DNA from: Symbiodinium natans
Lineage: Eukaryota > Sar > Dinophyceae > Suessiales > Symbiodiniaceae
Direction: 5' to 3'
Assembly: GCA_905221605.1 (NCBI GenBank)
Contig: CAJNDS010002218.1
Span: 66,001 to 130,000 of the forward strand
DNA: 64,000 nt
Shown here in pieces: positions 12,201 through 19,309 of this stretch (the stretch's first letter is position 1; each line of letters begins with the position of its first letter). The notes beneath the pieces were generated by a model that was not told the DNA's origin, ran no database searches, and saw nothing but the letters and a program-made list of their open reading frames with translations. The position numbers and the translations under genes are program-made.

Positions 12201-12217
12201 ACACGCCGACGATCCAT
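211..12217 (-). CDS. RING-IBR-RING (RBR) type E3 ubiquitin ligase, multi-exon, partial
   Basis: Gene-level entry. Minus-strand exons, in order: 12104-12217, 11210-11278, 9995-10050, 9020-9070, 7964-8027, (gap), 4060-4143, 3609-3657, 1838-1895, 1495-1591, 1009-1056, 211-255, then off the left edge. RING1 is built from FRCAICLVDHE, then VEGCCTLPCQHRFCFEH, a helix, then TCPAEGC. The IBR is built from DCRALGCEER, DLTCPRG, and HRFCAKCELGPHPAMTC. LGWKPCPRKCGW would open RING2. RBR ligases pass ubiquitin from an E2 to a catalytic Cys in RING2; that Cys would lie outside the window. Codon phases agree at the junctions from 12104 to 7964 and again from 4143 to 211. The join between 7964 and 4143 is unproven and may include further exons. 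A helical N-terminal part may include 12640-12709 and 13512-13574. Odd points: RING1 has His where a fourth Cys is usual, and the IBR has Arg-Gly at one Cys site. Confidence 0.68.
280..475. repeat. TTTAGGG/TTTGGGG array
   Basis: TTTAGGG gives way to a near-pure run of TTTGGGG around 375-425, then returns to TTTAGGG. It is a locally homogenised variant block. Confidence 0.9.
476..1008. other. Intronic islands between telomere-type arrays
   Basis: Short non-repeat stretches (476-575, 640-725, 820-935) lie between TTTAGGG and CCCTAAA blocks. The 880-935 piece can be read on the minus strand as AGALWGMQEAPSD, but I could not fix its junctions. Nothing else is recognisable. Confidence 0.4.
1009..1056 (-). 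CDS. Exon: linker between IBR and RING2 (RBR gene)
   Basis: Acceptor GTGGACAG|GAG, then 16 codons reading EERSFSDAFRQARGVG, with a GC donor (GCCGAAGG). An alternative GT donor lies at 1001-1002. Phase 0 on both sides fits 1495-1591 and 211-255. The helical, charged sequence suits the IBR-RING2 linker of RBR proteins. Confidence 0.62.
1340..1430. repeat. CCCTAAA array
   Basis: About 13 head-to-tail CCCTAAA units, nearly perfect. Confidence 0.9.
1495..1591 (-). CDS. Exon: post-IBR linker (RBR gene)
   Basis: Open for 97 nt on the minus strand, including MRLLGASLGEAWRNQLKDR. It starts after CCCCTAG with one base of a split codon, which matches the two bases left by 1838-1895. It ends at a candidate GA donor (GATCTG) in phase 0. 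A GA donor nearer 1485 is an alternative. Confidence 0.62.
1838..1895 (-). CDS. Exon: C-terminal half of the IBR zinc-binding domain
   Basis: Reads HRFCAKCELGPHPAMTCHR. The spacing Cys-x2-Cys-x4-His-x4-Cys is that of the end of an IBR domain. Acceptor AATCAAG|GT; the first codon is completed by the final G of exon 3609-3657, giving PRG-HRFC. GC donor (GCCTGC). Confidence 0.75.
2990..3310. repeat. 58-bp minisatellite, about 6 copies
   Basis: Tandem units of roughly 58 bp share AAGAGAGCATCCATGG, then CATGATGACGTCCATGG, then TCTACTC. One unit is shortened (near 3160). Each unit carries the near-palindrome around GACGTC. Confidence 0.9.
3489..3595. repeat. TTTAGGG array with variants
   Basis: TTTAGGG units mixed with TTTGTAAGG and CTTAGGG variants; the block resumes at 3680-3780 beyond the exon at 3609-3657. 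Confidence 0.85.
3609..3657 (-). CDS. Exon: middle of the IBR domain
   Basis: Canonical acceptor CACCCCAG|GTC, 16 codons plus one base reading VFCEEGDNFADLTCPR, and a GC donor (GCCGGAG). Phase 0 at the start fits exon 4060-4143; the single leftover base fits exon 1838-1895. Confidence 0.75.
4060..4143 (-). CDS. Exon: start of the IBR domain
   Basis: Twenty-eight codons, phase 0 to 0: DSYLKLLEFLTRDDPR followed by IVDCRALGCEER. Cys-x4-Cys after a helix is how IBR domains begin. Acceptor GACAAG|GAC and GT donor (GTGGCTGG). CCCTAAA on one side and TTTAGGG on the other. Confidence 0.75.
4150..4276. repeat. TTGAGGC variant array
   Basis: About 16 units of TTGAGGC/TTGAGGG, a diverged telomere-type monomer that has spread locally. 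Confidence 0.9.
4590..5222. mobile_element. Inverted pair of a 75-bp element (4596-4672 and 5140-5222)
   Basis: Positions 4596-4672 and the reverse complement of 5140-5222 align: GCGATTTCG, a C/T-rich step, then AAGGCGGCCCCTCT and GGGGTACCC. The 460 bp between them contain a CCCTAAA array and a coding-like island (4963-5040). They may be two copies of a short element or the two ends of one element. Confidence 0.6.
4963..5040 (-). CDS. Coding-like island, possible exon
   Basis: The minus strand reads MWGLMVHRKLATKPF and then QHSVKPEALE before CCTAAAC on the plus strand. An AG (ACATAG) lies just upstream. It may fill the gap between RING1 and the IBR, but its phase is not fixed. Confidence 0.35.
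5440..5760. other. Two coding-like islands, strand unresolved
   Basis: 5440-5487 reads EPLAIRANATLQR on the minus strand after a good acceptor (TTTTCTTCCTTTAG). 5645-5760 is open on both strands: plus KTMDKGTRSKLYRR, minus APVEFGSCAFVHCL after CTCTGTAG. I could not decide between them. Confidence 0.35.
5928..6156. mobile_element. TIR element (family T6) with an internal TTTAGGG array
   Basis: The left end GGGGTTTTACGATTTTAGGGG is matched in inverted form by the right end ATCGTAAACCCCC near 6150. Between them is a run of about 14 TTTAGGG units (5958-6060). Related sequence without such an array occurs at 30800-30911. Confidence 0.65.
6294..6517 (-). CDS. Exon candidate, 224 nt, helical, unknown
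   Basis: One minus-strand frame is open from acceptor ATGCCAG|GTT to a strong GT donor (CTTG|GTGAGG). It includes VLEAQERAGAGRRH, ALLQIEKDCSRTW and ADAEVLLERAIAMVE, which is helix-like and Gln/Ala/Glu-rich. Because the DNA is GC-rich other frames are also fairly open. It lies between the RING1 and IBR exons, so it could be an extra exon of the RBR gene or intronic. Confidence 0.5.
6597..6750. repeat. TTTAGGG array
   Basis: About 20 units with a few TTTAAGG and CTTAGGG variants. Confidence 0.9.
7102..7192 (-). CDS. Exon candidate bordered by a TIR element
   Basis: Reads NSVTPEDPSRWRV then AADVLNDLSQVTGTPRE on the minus strand. The acceptor GTCTACAG is formed by the end of the T1 element at 7196-7306. 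GC donor (GCGCACC). Its place in the RBR gene is uncertain. Confidence 0.5.
7196..7306. mobile_element. TIR element, family T1
   Basis: Left end GACCCACGAGTAACCTAGGA, right end CCTACTCTGGGTC, which are inverted repeats of about 11 bp, with AAAAGGGTGCCCTTTTT inside. Same family as 29788-29903, 30398-30511 and 36803-36895. Confidence 0.75.
7714..7803. mobile_element. TIR element, family T2
   Basis: Starts GGGATGTTCCCCCTTATAC and ends with the inverted form AAGGGGGAACACCCC; about 90 bp. Sister copies are at 38742, 56987 and 57240. Confidence 0.8.
7964..8027 (-). CDS. Exon: end of RING1 (RBR gene)
   Basis: Reads CPAEGCGFSLRPLRR. The CP-x3-C pattern is the last Cys pair of an RBR RING1. Its first base plus ACG completes AAG CTG ACG TGC across the junction with 9020-9070, where both sides carry GACG. 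The 3' end is less certain; a GT donor (GTTGGG) is assumed. Confidence 0.7.
8043..8210. repeat. TTTAGGG array
   Basis: Nearly perfect TTTAGGG to about 8135, then degenerate units with GGGGATTTAGG. Confidence 0.9.
8534..8660 (-). CDS. Coding-like island, not part of the RBR reading frame
   Basis: Minus-strand frame includes GFGCYALTEKPWNLHKF and NDHDREGFHLIDS before a TGA at about 8534. It sits between two RING1 exons that join perfectly without it, so it may be an alternative exon, a relic of another gene, or chance. Confidence 0.3.
9020..9070 (-). CDS. Exon: helix inside RING1 (RBR gene)
   Basis: Reads LQYHFDLIVRERRLAKL between the two RING1 Cys clusters. One base at the start completes GGC from 9995-10050. 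The donor is GA (GACGCT); the same GACG starts the next exon. Confidence 0.7.
9120..9275. repeat. Direct repeat plus TA/CA microsatellite
   Basis: CCTTACTCTTTTTCCCCTATG occurs at about 9123 and again at about 9204, each followed by a TATATA/CACACA run. Confidence 0.8.
9428..9612. repeat. CCCTAAG variant array
   Basis: About 26 units of CCCTAAG rather than CCCTAAA, a homogeneous variant block. Confidence 0.95.
9995..10050 (-). CDS. Exon: RING1 Cys-His core (RBR gene)
   Basis: Acceptor TTCTGCAG|GTC, then VEGCCTLPCQHRFCFEHL. The C-x-H-x2-C order is the core of a RING finger. GC donor (GCCGTT); the two leftover bases fit 9020-9070. Confidence 0.78.
10571..10740. repeat. TTTAGGGGG variant array
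   Basis: TTTAGGG changes to the 9-mer TTTAGGGGG for about 14 units, with TTTAGCGG variants. Confidence 0.9.
10750..11005 (-). other. GC-rich open island inside a RING1 intron
   Basis: Two minus-strand frames are open here, one Ser/Pro-rich (PLSSAKPAPPPSAEP). The RING1 exons on either side join well without it, so I treat it as intronic or alternative. Confidence 0.35.
11210..11278 (-). CDS. Exon: first Cys pair of RING1 (RBR gene)
   Basis: Acceptor ACGCAG|GAA, then 23 codons: ELRRQSEEYRPTFRC followed by AICLVDHE. GC donor (GCGGTG) in phase 0. The FxCxICL start is characteristic of RING fingers. Confidence 0.78.
11288..11620. repeat. TTTAGGG to TTTGGGG array
   Basis: TTTAGGG and TTTGGGG alternate, then about 14 TTTGGGG units in a row (11500-11595). 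Confidence 0.9.
12104..12217 (-). CDS. Exon or start exon upstream of RING1
   Basis: Reads MDRRRVQKRALERDLF, then ALSARVRQADPAHVWR, ending at a GT donor (GTCTAA) in phase 0, which fits 11210-11278. The ATG at 12217 could be the start, or an acceptor GTGTGCAG could lie within. Confidence 0.62.
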
Positions 12218-12227
12218 TTTTCCATTT

Positions 12228-12345
12228 AGGGCTTAGGGCTTAGGGCTTAGGGTTTAGGGTTTAGGGTTTAGGGTTTAGGGTTTAGGGTTTAGGGTTTAGG
12301 GTTTAGGGTTTAGGGTTTAGGGTTTAGGGTTTAGGGTTTAGGGTG
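12228..12345. repeat. TTTAGGG array
   Basis: About 16 perfect units after three CTTAGGG units. Confidence 0.92.
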
Positions 12346-12639
12346 CGGTGGAGGAGTTGATGCAACTACTTGACATTGAGACCTCCAGTTTCCGGTTTAG
12401 GGTTTAGGGATTAGGGTTTTAGGGTTTAGGATTTAGGGTTTAGGGCTACAACAGGAAGAAGACTCCCCAACACCCCAGAACCATGAACACTCGACCCTAG
12501 ACCCAAACACCACTGTCAAGGTCTCTCCTGTCCCTTTTTGCGCTCTTGTTTACCCTAAACCCTAAACCCTAAACCCTAAACCCCAAACCCCAAACCCCTA
12601 AAACCCCAAACCCCGAACACCAAACCCCAAAACCCAGGC

Positions 12640-12709
12640 CCTTGTCCTCGATGAGCTGCGAATTCCGCGCGTCCACGTCGCGGATCTGGCGCTTGGCGTC
12701 CTCCAGATC
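12640..12709 (-). CDS. Exon: coiled-coil segment
   Basis: Acceptor ACCGCAG|GAT, then DLEDAKRQIRDVDARN and SQLIEDK; GC donor (GCCTGG). The charged heptad-like sequence suggests a coiled coil. Probably N-terminal to the RBR domains or belonging to a neighbouring gene. Confidence 0.65.
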
Positions 12710-13387
12710 CTGCGGTTCAGGGTTTAGGGTCCAGGGTTGAGGGTTGAAGAGTTACAGTTTCGGGTCTCGGGTTGAGGGTTTAGGGATTAAGGTTTAGGGT
12801 TGAGGGTTAGGGTTGACGGTTTAGGGTTTAGGGCTTCGGGTTTAGGGGTAAGGGTTGAAGGGTTTAGGTTTCAGGGTTTAGAGCCCTGAGCAAAAGTCCC
12901 CCGGCCCAGGGAGTTGTTGTTGACTCACGCCAAGAATGCAGACAGAACCCTCAACCCTTGACAGGAGCCGCCGCCTAAATCCTGAGCCCTGAAACCTGAA
13001 ACCTAAACCTCAAAACCCTAAACCTCAAAACCCTAGACCCTAACCTCGAAACCCCAAACTTTTAAGCAAAAACCCATATCCCTAAACCCTAAACCCAAAA
13101 CTTTTAAGCAAAACCCTAAGCTTGAAAGCTCCCTAAACCCCAGACCCTAAACCCTTGCAACTCGGGGGACCTGAGCAGTCAAAAGAGAAGGAATCTAGGT
13201 GGGGTTTCGGTTTTGGGGCCATAGGCTTTAGGGTTTAGGGTTTAAGGCTTACGGGTTTAGGGCTTGGGGTCTAGTTTAGGGTTTAGGGTATTGGGTTTGG
13301 GGTTTAGGCTTTAGGCTTCAGGGCTTGCGGTTTAGGGTTAAGGTGTATGGTTTGTTCATCATCGAGAGTGCAATCGACTGATTTTGC

Positions 13388-13505
13388 GCCAAACCCAAAC
13401 CCCAAACCCTAAACCCTAAACCCCTAACCCTAAACCCTAAACCCCAAACCCTAAACCCTAAACCCCAAACCCCAAACCCTAAACCCTAAACCCGAAACCC
13501 CAAAG
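13388..13505. repeat. CCCTAAA/CCCCAAA array
   Basis: About 15 mixed units. Confidence 0.88.
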
Positions 13506-13511
13506 CCGGTC

Positions 13512-13574
13512 CTTGGGCGTGATGACGCCGCGGAGATCGCTCTCCGAGAGATACGCGGAGCATCCCGAGGTCTC
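13512..13574 (-). CDS. Exon, unknown
   Basis: Acceptor GATACAG|GAG, then 21 codons including ETSGCSAYLSESDLRG and VITPK; GA donor (GACCGG), or a GC donor five bases further. Phase 0 fits 12640-12709. Confidence 0.62.
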
Positions 13575-13584
13575 CTGTATCCCG

Positions 13585-14470
13585 GGGTTTAGAGTTTAGG
13601 GTTTGGGGTTTGGGGTTTGGGGTTTAGGGCTTGGGGTTTAGGGTTTGGGGTTTGGGGTTTGGGGTGTGGGGTTTAGGGTTTAGGGTTTAGGGGTTAGGGT
13701 TTAGGATTTAGGGTTTGGGGTGTAGGGTGGGTTTAGGGTTTGGGGTTTGGGGTTTAGGGTTTGTATAGGGTTTGGGGTTTAGGGGTTTGGGGTTTAAGGT
13801 TAAGGGTTTAGGGTTTAGGGTTTGGGGTTTGGGGTTTGGGGTTTAGGGTTTAAAAGTTTAGGGTTTGGGGTTTGGGGTTTAGGGTGAGGGTGGGTTTAGG
13901 GTGTAGGGTGGGTTTAGGGTTTGGGGTTTGGGGTTTAGGGTTTGTATAGGGTTTGGGGTTAGGGGTTTGGGGTTTAAGGTTAAGGGTTTAGGGTTTAGGG
14001 TTTGGGGTTTGGGGTTTGGGGTTTAGGGTTTAGGGTTTGGGGTTTAGGGTTTAGGGTTTGGGGTTTGGGGTTTAGAGTCCAGGGTTTGGGGTTTAGGGTT
14101 TAGGGTGGGTTTAGGGTTTGGGGTTTGGGGTTTAGGGTTTGTATAGGGTTTGGGGTTTAGGGTTTGGGGCTTAGGGTTTAGGATTTAGGGTTTGGGGTTT
14201 AGAGTTCAGGGTTTGGGGTTTAGGGTTTAGGGTTTGGGGTTTAGGGTGTAGGGTTTGGGTTTGGGGTTTGGAGGTTAGGGTTTGTATAGGGTTTGGGGTT
14301 TAGGGTTTGGGGTTTAGAGGTTCGGGGTTTGGGGTTCAGAGTTTGGGGTTTAGGGTTTGGGGCTTAGGCTTTAGGGTTTGAGGCTTCCGGTTCTGGGTTT
14401 AGGGTTTAGGGCTTGGGGCTTAGGGTTTTAAGGTCTAGGGTTTAGGGCTTCGGGTTTAGGATATAAGGTT
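13585..14470. repeat. TTTAGGG/TTTGGGG array with higher-order repeats
   Basis: The marker TTTGTATAGGGTTTGGGG recurs at about 13760, 13941, 14138 and 14281 (spacings 181, 197 and 143). The surrounding 60 bp repeat as well, so blocks of about 180 bp were duplicated. Confidence 0.85.
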
Positions 14471-14599
14471 TAGGGTTCAGAGGCCTGTTATCCAGAGGTT
14501 TGAGGCGCTTTAGGGCTTTGGGGGTTTCAGGGTTTAGGGATTTAAGGCTTTCGGGTGTCTGGTTTGGGGCCTTAGGATTTAGGCGCGTGGGGTTGCAGG

Positions 14600-14870
14600 T
14601 TCAAACCCTAAACCCTAAACCCTAAAGCCCTCAACCCCTCAACCCCCAAATCCCCAAACCCCTAAACCCCGAAACACCGTAAACCCCGAAATCCCCACAC
14701 CTATAAACGCCCAAACCCCTGAACCCCCAAGCCCCTAAGACCCTAAACCCTAAACCCTGAAACCTAAACCCTAAACCCGAAACCCCTAAACGCCTAACCC
14801 TAAACCCTAAACCCTAAACCCCAAACCCCTAAACCCCAAACCCCTGAACCCTAAACCCCAAACCCCCACT
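14600..14870. repeat. CCCTAAA/CCCCTAAA array, degenerate
   Basis: Mixed 7- and 8-mers with many point changes. Confidence 0.85.
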
Positions 14871-14872
14871 TC

Positions 14873-14933
14873 GGCGGTGCCGACGAGGCGCTGCCGGGCA
14901 ACGGATGTCAGTCAGCCGGCACAGCGTGGTGAC
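14873..14933 (-). CDS. Exon candidate, Cys- and Arg-rich
   Basis: The only frame open throughout reads VTTLCRLTDIRCPAAPRR after an ATCGAG acceptor. Phase 0 fits the preceding RING-like exon (15324-15408). The 3' end is approximate. Confidence 0.5.
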
Positions 14934-15323
14934 CTCGATTGTCAAGACTCTAGGGTTTAGGGTTTAGGGTTTAGGGTTTAGGGTTTAGGGTTTAGGGTTT
15001 GGGGTTTGGGGTTTGGGGTTTGGGGGTTTAGGGCTTTAGGGCGCTTGAGCTATGGTGGGTTTAGGGCTGAGGGTTCTTGAGCTGCAGTCCCGCAAAAACT
15101 CGAGAAACGAAAGATGCAGAAGTCCTAAACTTCGCAGAACAGGTCCTTAACAGCATAAGCTTGAGTCTTCAGCCATATGAACCCTGAACCCTGGACGACT
15201 CTTGCTTTCTGAGTCGACAGGACACTGCTTTGACCGGCTTTGAAGCCCCCGTAGCCCTAAACCCTAAACCCTAAACCCGAAACCCTAAGCCCTAAACCCT
15301 AAACCCTAAACCCTAAACCCCGC

Positions 15324-15408
15324 CTTCTGGCTCCAGAAATCCTTGAGGCAGTGCAGGTGAACCTTGAAGCCGCAGTGCAAGGTCTTCAGAACTTTGTCCT
15401 CACCAGGG
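15324..15408 (-). CDS. Exon: RING-H2-like segment
   Basis: Reads EDKVLKTLHCGFKVHLHC then LKDFWSQK. The LxCxxxxHxxC...FW pattern is like the centre of a RING-H2 finger, with Phe where the first His is usual. Acceptor CCCTCAG; GC donor (GCGGGG). A partial copy of its first part lies at 15543-15569. Confidence 0.6.
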
Positions 15409-15611
15409 CTGAGGGTTGAGGGTTTAGTGTTTTGGGCTCAGGGGTTTAAGGGTTAAGGTTTAAGGTTAGGGTTTCAGGGTTCAGGGTTCAGGGTTCAGGG
15501 TTTGTTGTGTAGGGTTGAGGGTTGATTTGGTTTTGGGTGTAGGGCTTCAGAACTTTCTCCTCGCCGGGGTTTGGAGCTCGACGTCAGCGAGCCCGCACTA
15601 AGTTTAGGAGT

Positions 15612-15750
15612 TTAGGGTTTGGGGGGTTAGGGTTTAGGGTTTAGGGTTTGGGGTTTGGGGTTTAGGGTTTAGGGTTTAGGGCTTAGGGCTTAGGGCTTAG
15701 GGTTTAGGGTTTAGGGTTTAGGGTTTAGGGTTTAGGGTTTAGGGTTTCGG
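15612..15750. repeat. TTTAGGG array
   Basis: About 18 units with some TTTGGGG and CTTAGGG. Confidence 0.9.
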
Positions 15751-15759
15751 GTCTGAAGG

Positions 15760-16150
15760 CTGTGGAGTCGCCCTCCTCCCCCCCCCCCCAAAAAAAATAG
15801 CTCCTAACCTCTACTAAGAGCCCGTTGTGTGGATCTAAGCTCTGAACTTTACCCGCGACCTCTTGAAGCCGAAACCCTACACCCCCTCAACCCCTAACCC
15901 ACTCAACCCCTCAACTCTAAACCTCCTCAACCCTAAGTCATGCCCAGCCCCAAGGCCGAAACGTAGTGGGCTGCAAGTATTGGTATGTAGGGCACGAGGG
16001 CACTTTGTGCATGACCTGCGCCCATGAACCGGAATACTGGGGTCGCTGGCCAGTGATGCCCAGAAGGTTCCAAACCCACACATGCTCAAAATCCTGGCGC
16101 CGACGGATTTGTCCAGAGATTGGGGCCTTAGGGGTCTAAGGTTTAAGGTA
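15760..16150. other. Unassigned island with poly-C/poly-A run
   Basis: Contains an 11-C run followed by a 7-A run (15779-15797) and a weak minus-strand open frame at 15877-16089 without clear splice sites. Confidence 0.3.
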
Positions 16151-16183
16151 AGGTACCCTGCACCCCAAACCTTAAACCCTAAA

Positions 16184-16452
16184 CCCTACTCCTTGAACCC
16201 TAAACCCTAAACCCTAAACCCTAAACCCTAAACCCTAAACCCTAAACCCTAAACCCTAAACCCTAAACCCTAAACCCTAAACCCTAAACCCTAAACCCTA
16301 AACCCTAAACCCTAAACCCTAAACCCTAAACCCTAAACCCTAAACCCTAAACCCTAAACCCTAAACCCTAAACCCTAAACCCTAAACCCTAAACCCTAAA
16401 CCCTAAACCCTAAACCCTAAACCCTAAACCCTAAACCCTAAACCCTAAACCC
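16184..16452. repeat. Longest near-perfect CCCTAAA array
   Basis: About 38 uninterrupted CCCTAAA units. Confidence 0.97.
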
Positions 16453-16470
16453 ACCCCCCCACCCCATCCC

Positions 16471-16522
16471 TCAGCATCCGCGTCCTCGCCATAGCAGATG
16501 AGGCCTTCGGGCAGCCAAGGAG
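16471..16522 (-). CDS. Exon candidate, acidic
   Basis: Reads PWLPEGLICYGEDADAE after CCCTCAG. The 3' limit is uncertain (GA or GG). Confidence 0.55.
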
Positions 16523-16975
16523 CTGAGGGCCCCTCCTAAACCCTAAACCCTAAACCCTGAACCCTAAATCCTATACCGATTTCGGATTTTGGGGCTCCGG
16601 GTTCCCGCTACCGGGGCTTTGCTCGCTCTTGGACTTCCTTGCCTACACACCTGGGCTTTAGGGTTTAGGAGCTCTCGTTCCCTCCCTGAACTCTCAACCC
16701 TCCTAGGGATTTTGGGGCCTGGAGTTTTGGGTTCGGAGTGTAGGGTTTGCAACGCACAGCTGCACAAGGAGCAAGCGCTCTGGGTTTAAGTGTGAAAGGT
16801 TCAGGGCTTAGTTTTCATGGAGGTTTATGAGGGACAGATGGCCGCATTTTGTAGCATTCAAGCCACAGCACAAGCAGAGACGACAAGCTTTCGACGGCTC
16901 CCAAACTGCCTCGTAGAGGTCCCCAAACGAAGTGCCGCGAAACACGCCTAATCCCAAGGCCCTGAACTCGATTAC

Positions 16976-17008
16976 CTTCATCGGGTCGCTTCTCGAAAAC
17001 AGGAACCT
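16976..17008 (-). CDS. Exon candidate, 33 nt
   Basis: Acceptor GCCACAG, then VPVFEKRPDE, with a good GT donor (GAAG|GTAATC). A second open frame (16808-17040) runs through the same DNA without needing a splice. Confidence 0.45.
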
Positions 17009-17089
17009 CTGTGGCCTAAACCCTAAACCCTGAACCCTCAACCCTAAACCCTAACCCTAAACCCTGAACCTTGTAGAGTCCCCAAAACC

Positions 17090-17168
17090 GAAACGCCCAG
17101 CAAAGTGGCACGGGATGCCCAAAGCAGCGCCCACGTTGCCGCTCTGCCTCGGTGGCCGACAGAGTGAG
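17090..17168 (-). CDS. Coding-like island
   Basis: Reads LTLSATEAERQRGRCFGH and PVPLCWAFR. Limits not fixed. Confidence 0.45.
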
Positions 17169-17170
17169 GA

Positions 17171-17365
17171 GTTTAGGGTTTAGGGTCTAGGGTTCAGGAT
17201 TTAGGGCTTAGGGTGTAGGGTGTAGGGTTTAGGGTTTAGGGATTAGGGTTTAGGGTTTAGGGTTTAGGGTTTAGGGTTTAGGGTTTAGGGTTTAGGGTTT
17301 AGGGTTTAGGGTTTAGGGTTTAGGGTTTAGGGTGTAGGGTTTAGGGTTTAGGGTTTAGGGTTTAG
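17171..17365. repeat. TTTAGGG array
   Basis: About 24 units, nearly perfect from 17240. Confidence 0.93.
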
Positions 17366-18012
17366 GGGGACTTAAGGGCTTAGGGATTTGGGGTTCGTGG
17401 TTGAGGACTCCAAGGAAGTTTGGGCTTTGGGGTTTCGAGTTTCGGGCCCGTTTGTGGTTTTCCTTGGGCCCTAAACCCTACACACTAAACCCTAAACCCT
17501 GTAGTACCCTCATGGTTTAGGGCATGTGGGCTTTGGGTTTGCAACCCTTGCCTCGGACTCTTGAGGGGTTTGGGATGATGTAGGGGGCCGCTTTGGGACA
17601 CCTGGGGAGTATAAAGGGACTCTTGAGGGCTTAGGGTTGAGGGTTGAGGGTTCAGGGTTCAGGGTGTTCAGGCTGCTTTAGGGTTTCGGGTTTAGGTTTA
17701 GGGTACAAGGTTTAGGGTTTAGGGTTTAGGGTTTGGGGTTTGGGGTTTAGGGTTTAGGGTTTAGGGTAGGAGGTAGGGCTGTTCGCTGCGGTCCCGAAAA
17801 AGGGGGACTGCGAAGAGAGACCTCATAAATAACTGATGCTTCAGCGCAACTCATTGGATGTCGCGAACTAATCCAAAACAAGTCTCTGGGGTGGGGTGGG
17901 AGGCCTTTGTTGAACCGTTTCTGCCGGCGACGGTTCATCTCAGGGTGAAACATTGAGTCAGTCAACTCTCTCTGCTCTTCAACCGCTGCTGCTGCTGCCA
18001 GTGTCGGCGGTC

Positions 18013-19024
18013 TCACCAGCAAAAGAAGCGCGCGAGGCGCGGCGGCAGCAGTACCTGCAGCAAGAGATTCCCGGCAGCAGCATATGCGAGGAAAAGTGGA
18101 TGGAGAGCCACCTCCAGGCTGGCGATGTAGCAGCCCAAGCTGATCGCCCACTGCTCCTGGATGCCGGAGGAGAAGACAAAACGACATCTCTCTGCATTCG
18201 CTTCCTATCTTTCTCGCTATCACTCTCCCCCCGGGCCCCCGTGCCTTGGCTTCCAGTACTTGCAGGATGTTGAGCAGCGTCGGCATCAGACGCAGCTTGC
18301 CCTGTCCACAACATGCAGAAGAGACGGCTCGCGGCATAGCCAGCCCTCCCGGCCTGCTCGTCGAAGTCCAAGCAACGCCAGCGCTCCGGATCGACGGACA
18401 TGGCGACGGAGACGGAAGCGGTGGAGCATAGTTCCTCCACATCCGTCCGCGACGACGCGAGAGGCTTGTAGTCGCCTGCAACAACAAGAAATCCCTTGAG
18501 CAGCCTTGCCCCTTGCCAAGTTGGCCGCTCCCCGCCTGCCGTTGCACACCTGGGGCGAGAGCAAGAAGAAAATCAGGAGGAGGGAGTAGAGACGCACTTC
18601 CCGAGCCACTGACGATTCTGAGTCCCAGGCGTTGATGTGAGGAGAGCCCCAGATCGCCAGATAAACATCGTCGATCTCGGTTACCTGACGAGACTCTATC
18701 CCATCGGCCTATCATTCTAGACTTCGCCGTTCCGCCCCTCCTTCCACGTCTTCTCGTCGAAGCCGTCGACTCCGCTGAGTGGCAGTTGCTGGAGTCAAGG
18801 AGGCAACCCTGGCTTTCGAGGATGAAGCAATCCTGCAAGGGTCACGCGAAGGCTGAGTGAATGACTGCGGCGCACCTTGGGTTCCGGGCCATGACAGCGT
18901 GCGGCGGCGAGGCGACGACGTCCTCTTCCTCGGCTTCTTCTCGTCGGCTGTCGTCCGCCTGGCCGCAAGACAGTGCGCTCATGCAGTCCCAACAACAATC
19001 GATCAAAATCCCGACAGCGCACGC
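18013..19024 (-). CDS. Six-exon predicted multi-pass membrane protein, unknown
   Basis: Proposed exons: 18876-19024 (5' limit open), 18723-18774, 18510-18684, 18345-18475, 18245-18301, 18013-18156 (TGA stop). All five junctions keep phase. Introns are 101, 38, 34, 43 and 88 nt; donors are GT, GT, GC, GC and GC, all ending in AG. Predicted membrane segments: CAVGILIDCCWDCMSAL in exon 1, LYSLLLIFFLLSP in exon 3, ISLGCYIASLEVAL and LFLAYAAAGNLLLQ in exon 6. Between them are acidic (REEAEEEDVV) and soluble stretches (VDGFDEKTWKEG, EIDDVYLAIWGSP). The start codon is unresolved: the open frame continues upstream of an AG at 19025. A GT donor after LLLQ (18054) could lead to another exon instead of the stop. 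I do not recognise the family. The 1-kb locus is almost free of TTTAGGG, unlike its surroundings. Confidence 0.65.
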
Positions 19025-19309
19025 CTGAAGAAACCAGCTTGCGGGCACGTGGATGCCATGATTCCGTAATCGGAGACGACAAGGCGCTGTATGATGAATG
19101 ATATTATCACAGGTTTGTCTGAACCAAAAGCTTCGCTAGAGAGAGAAAGGTTCGCTACTGAGAGAAGCTTGCCTCAGACGCTGTGTCGCGCGTGGCTCTC
19201 AGAAGACCAGGCTAGCTTCTTTTTCTCACGCCAATCAAGCCTGCCTTCTGCGCCTTGGCAGCGCGCCAGGATAAGCATTGCCGGTTTGCCAGCTCCGGTA
19301 AGGCATTTC

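Noticed and set aside
17747-18838. Single 363-codon minus-strand open frame
   Set aside because: Its frame switches away from the protein-like pieces; splicing the locus into six short exons gives better sequence, with membrane helices and phase-consistent junctions.
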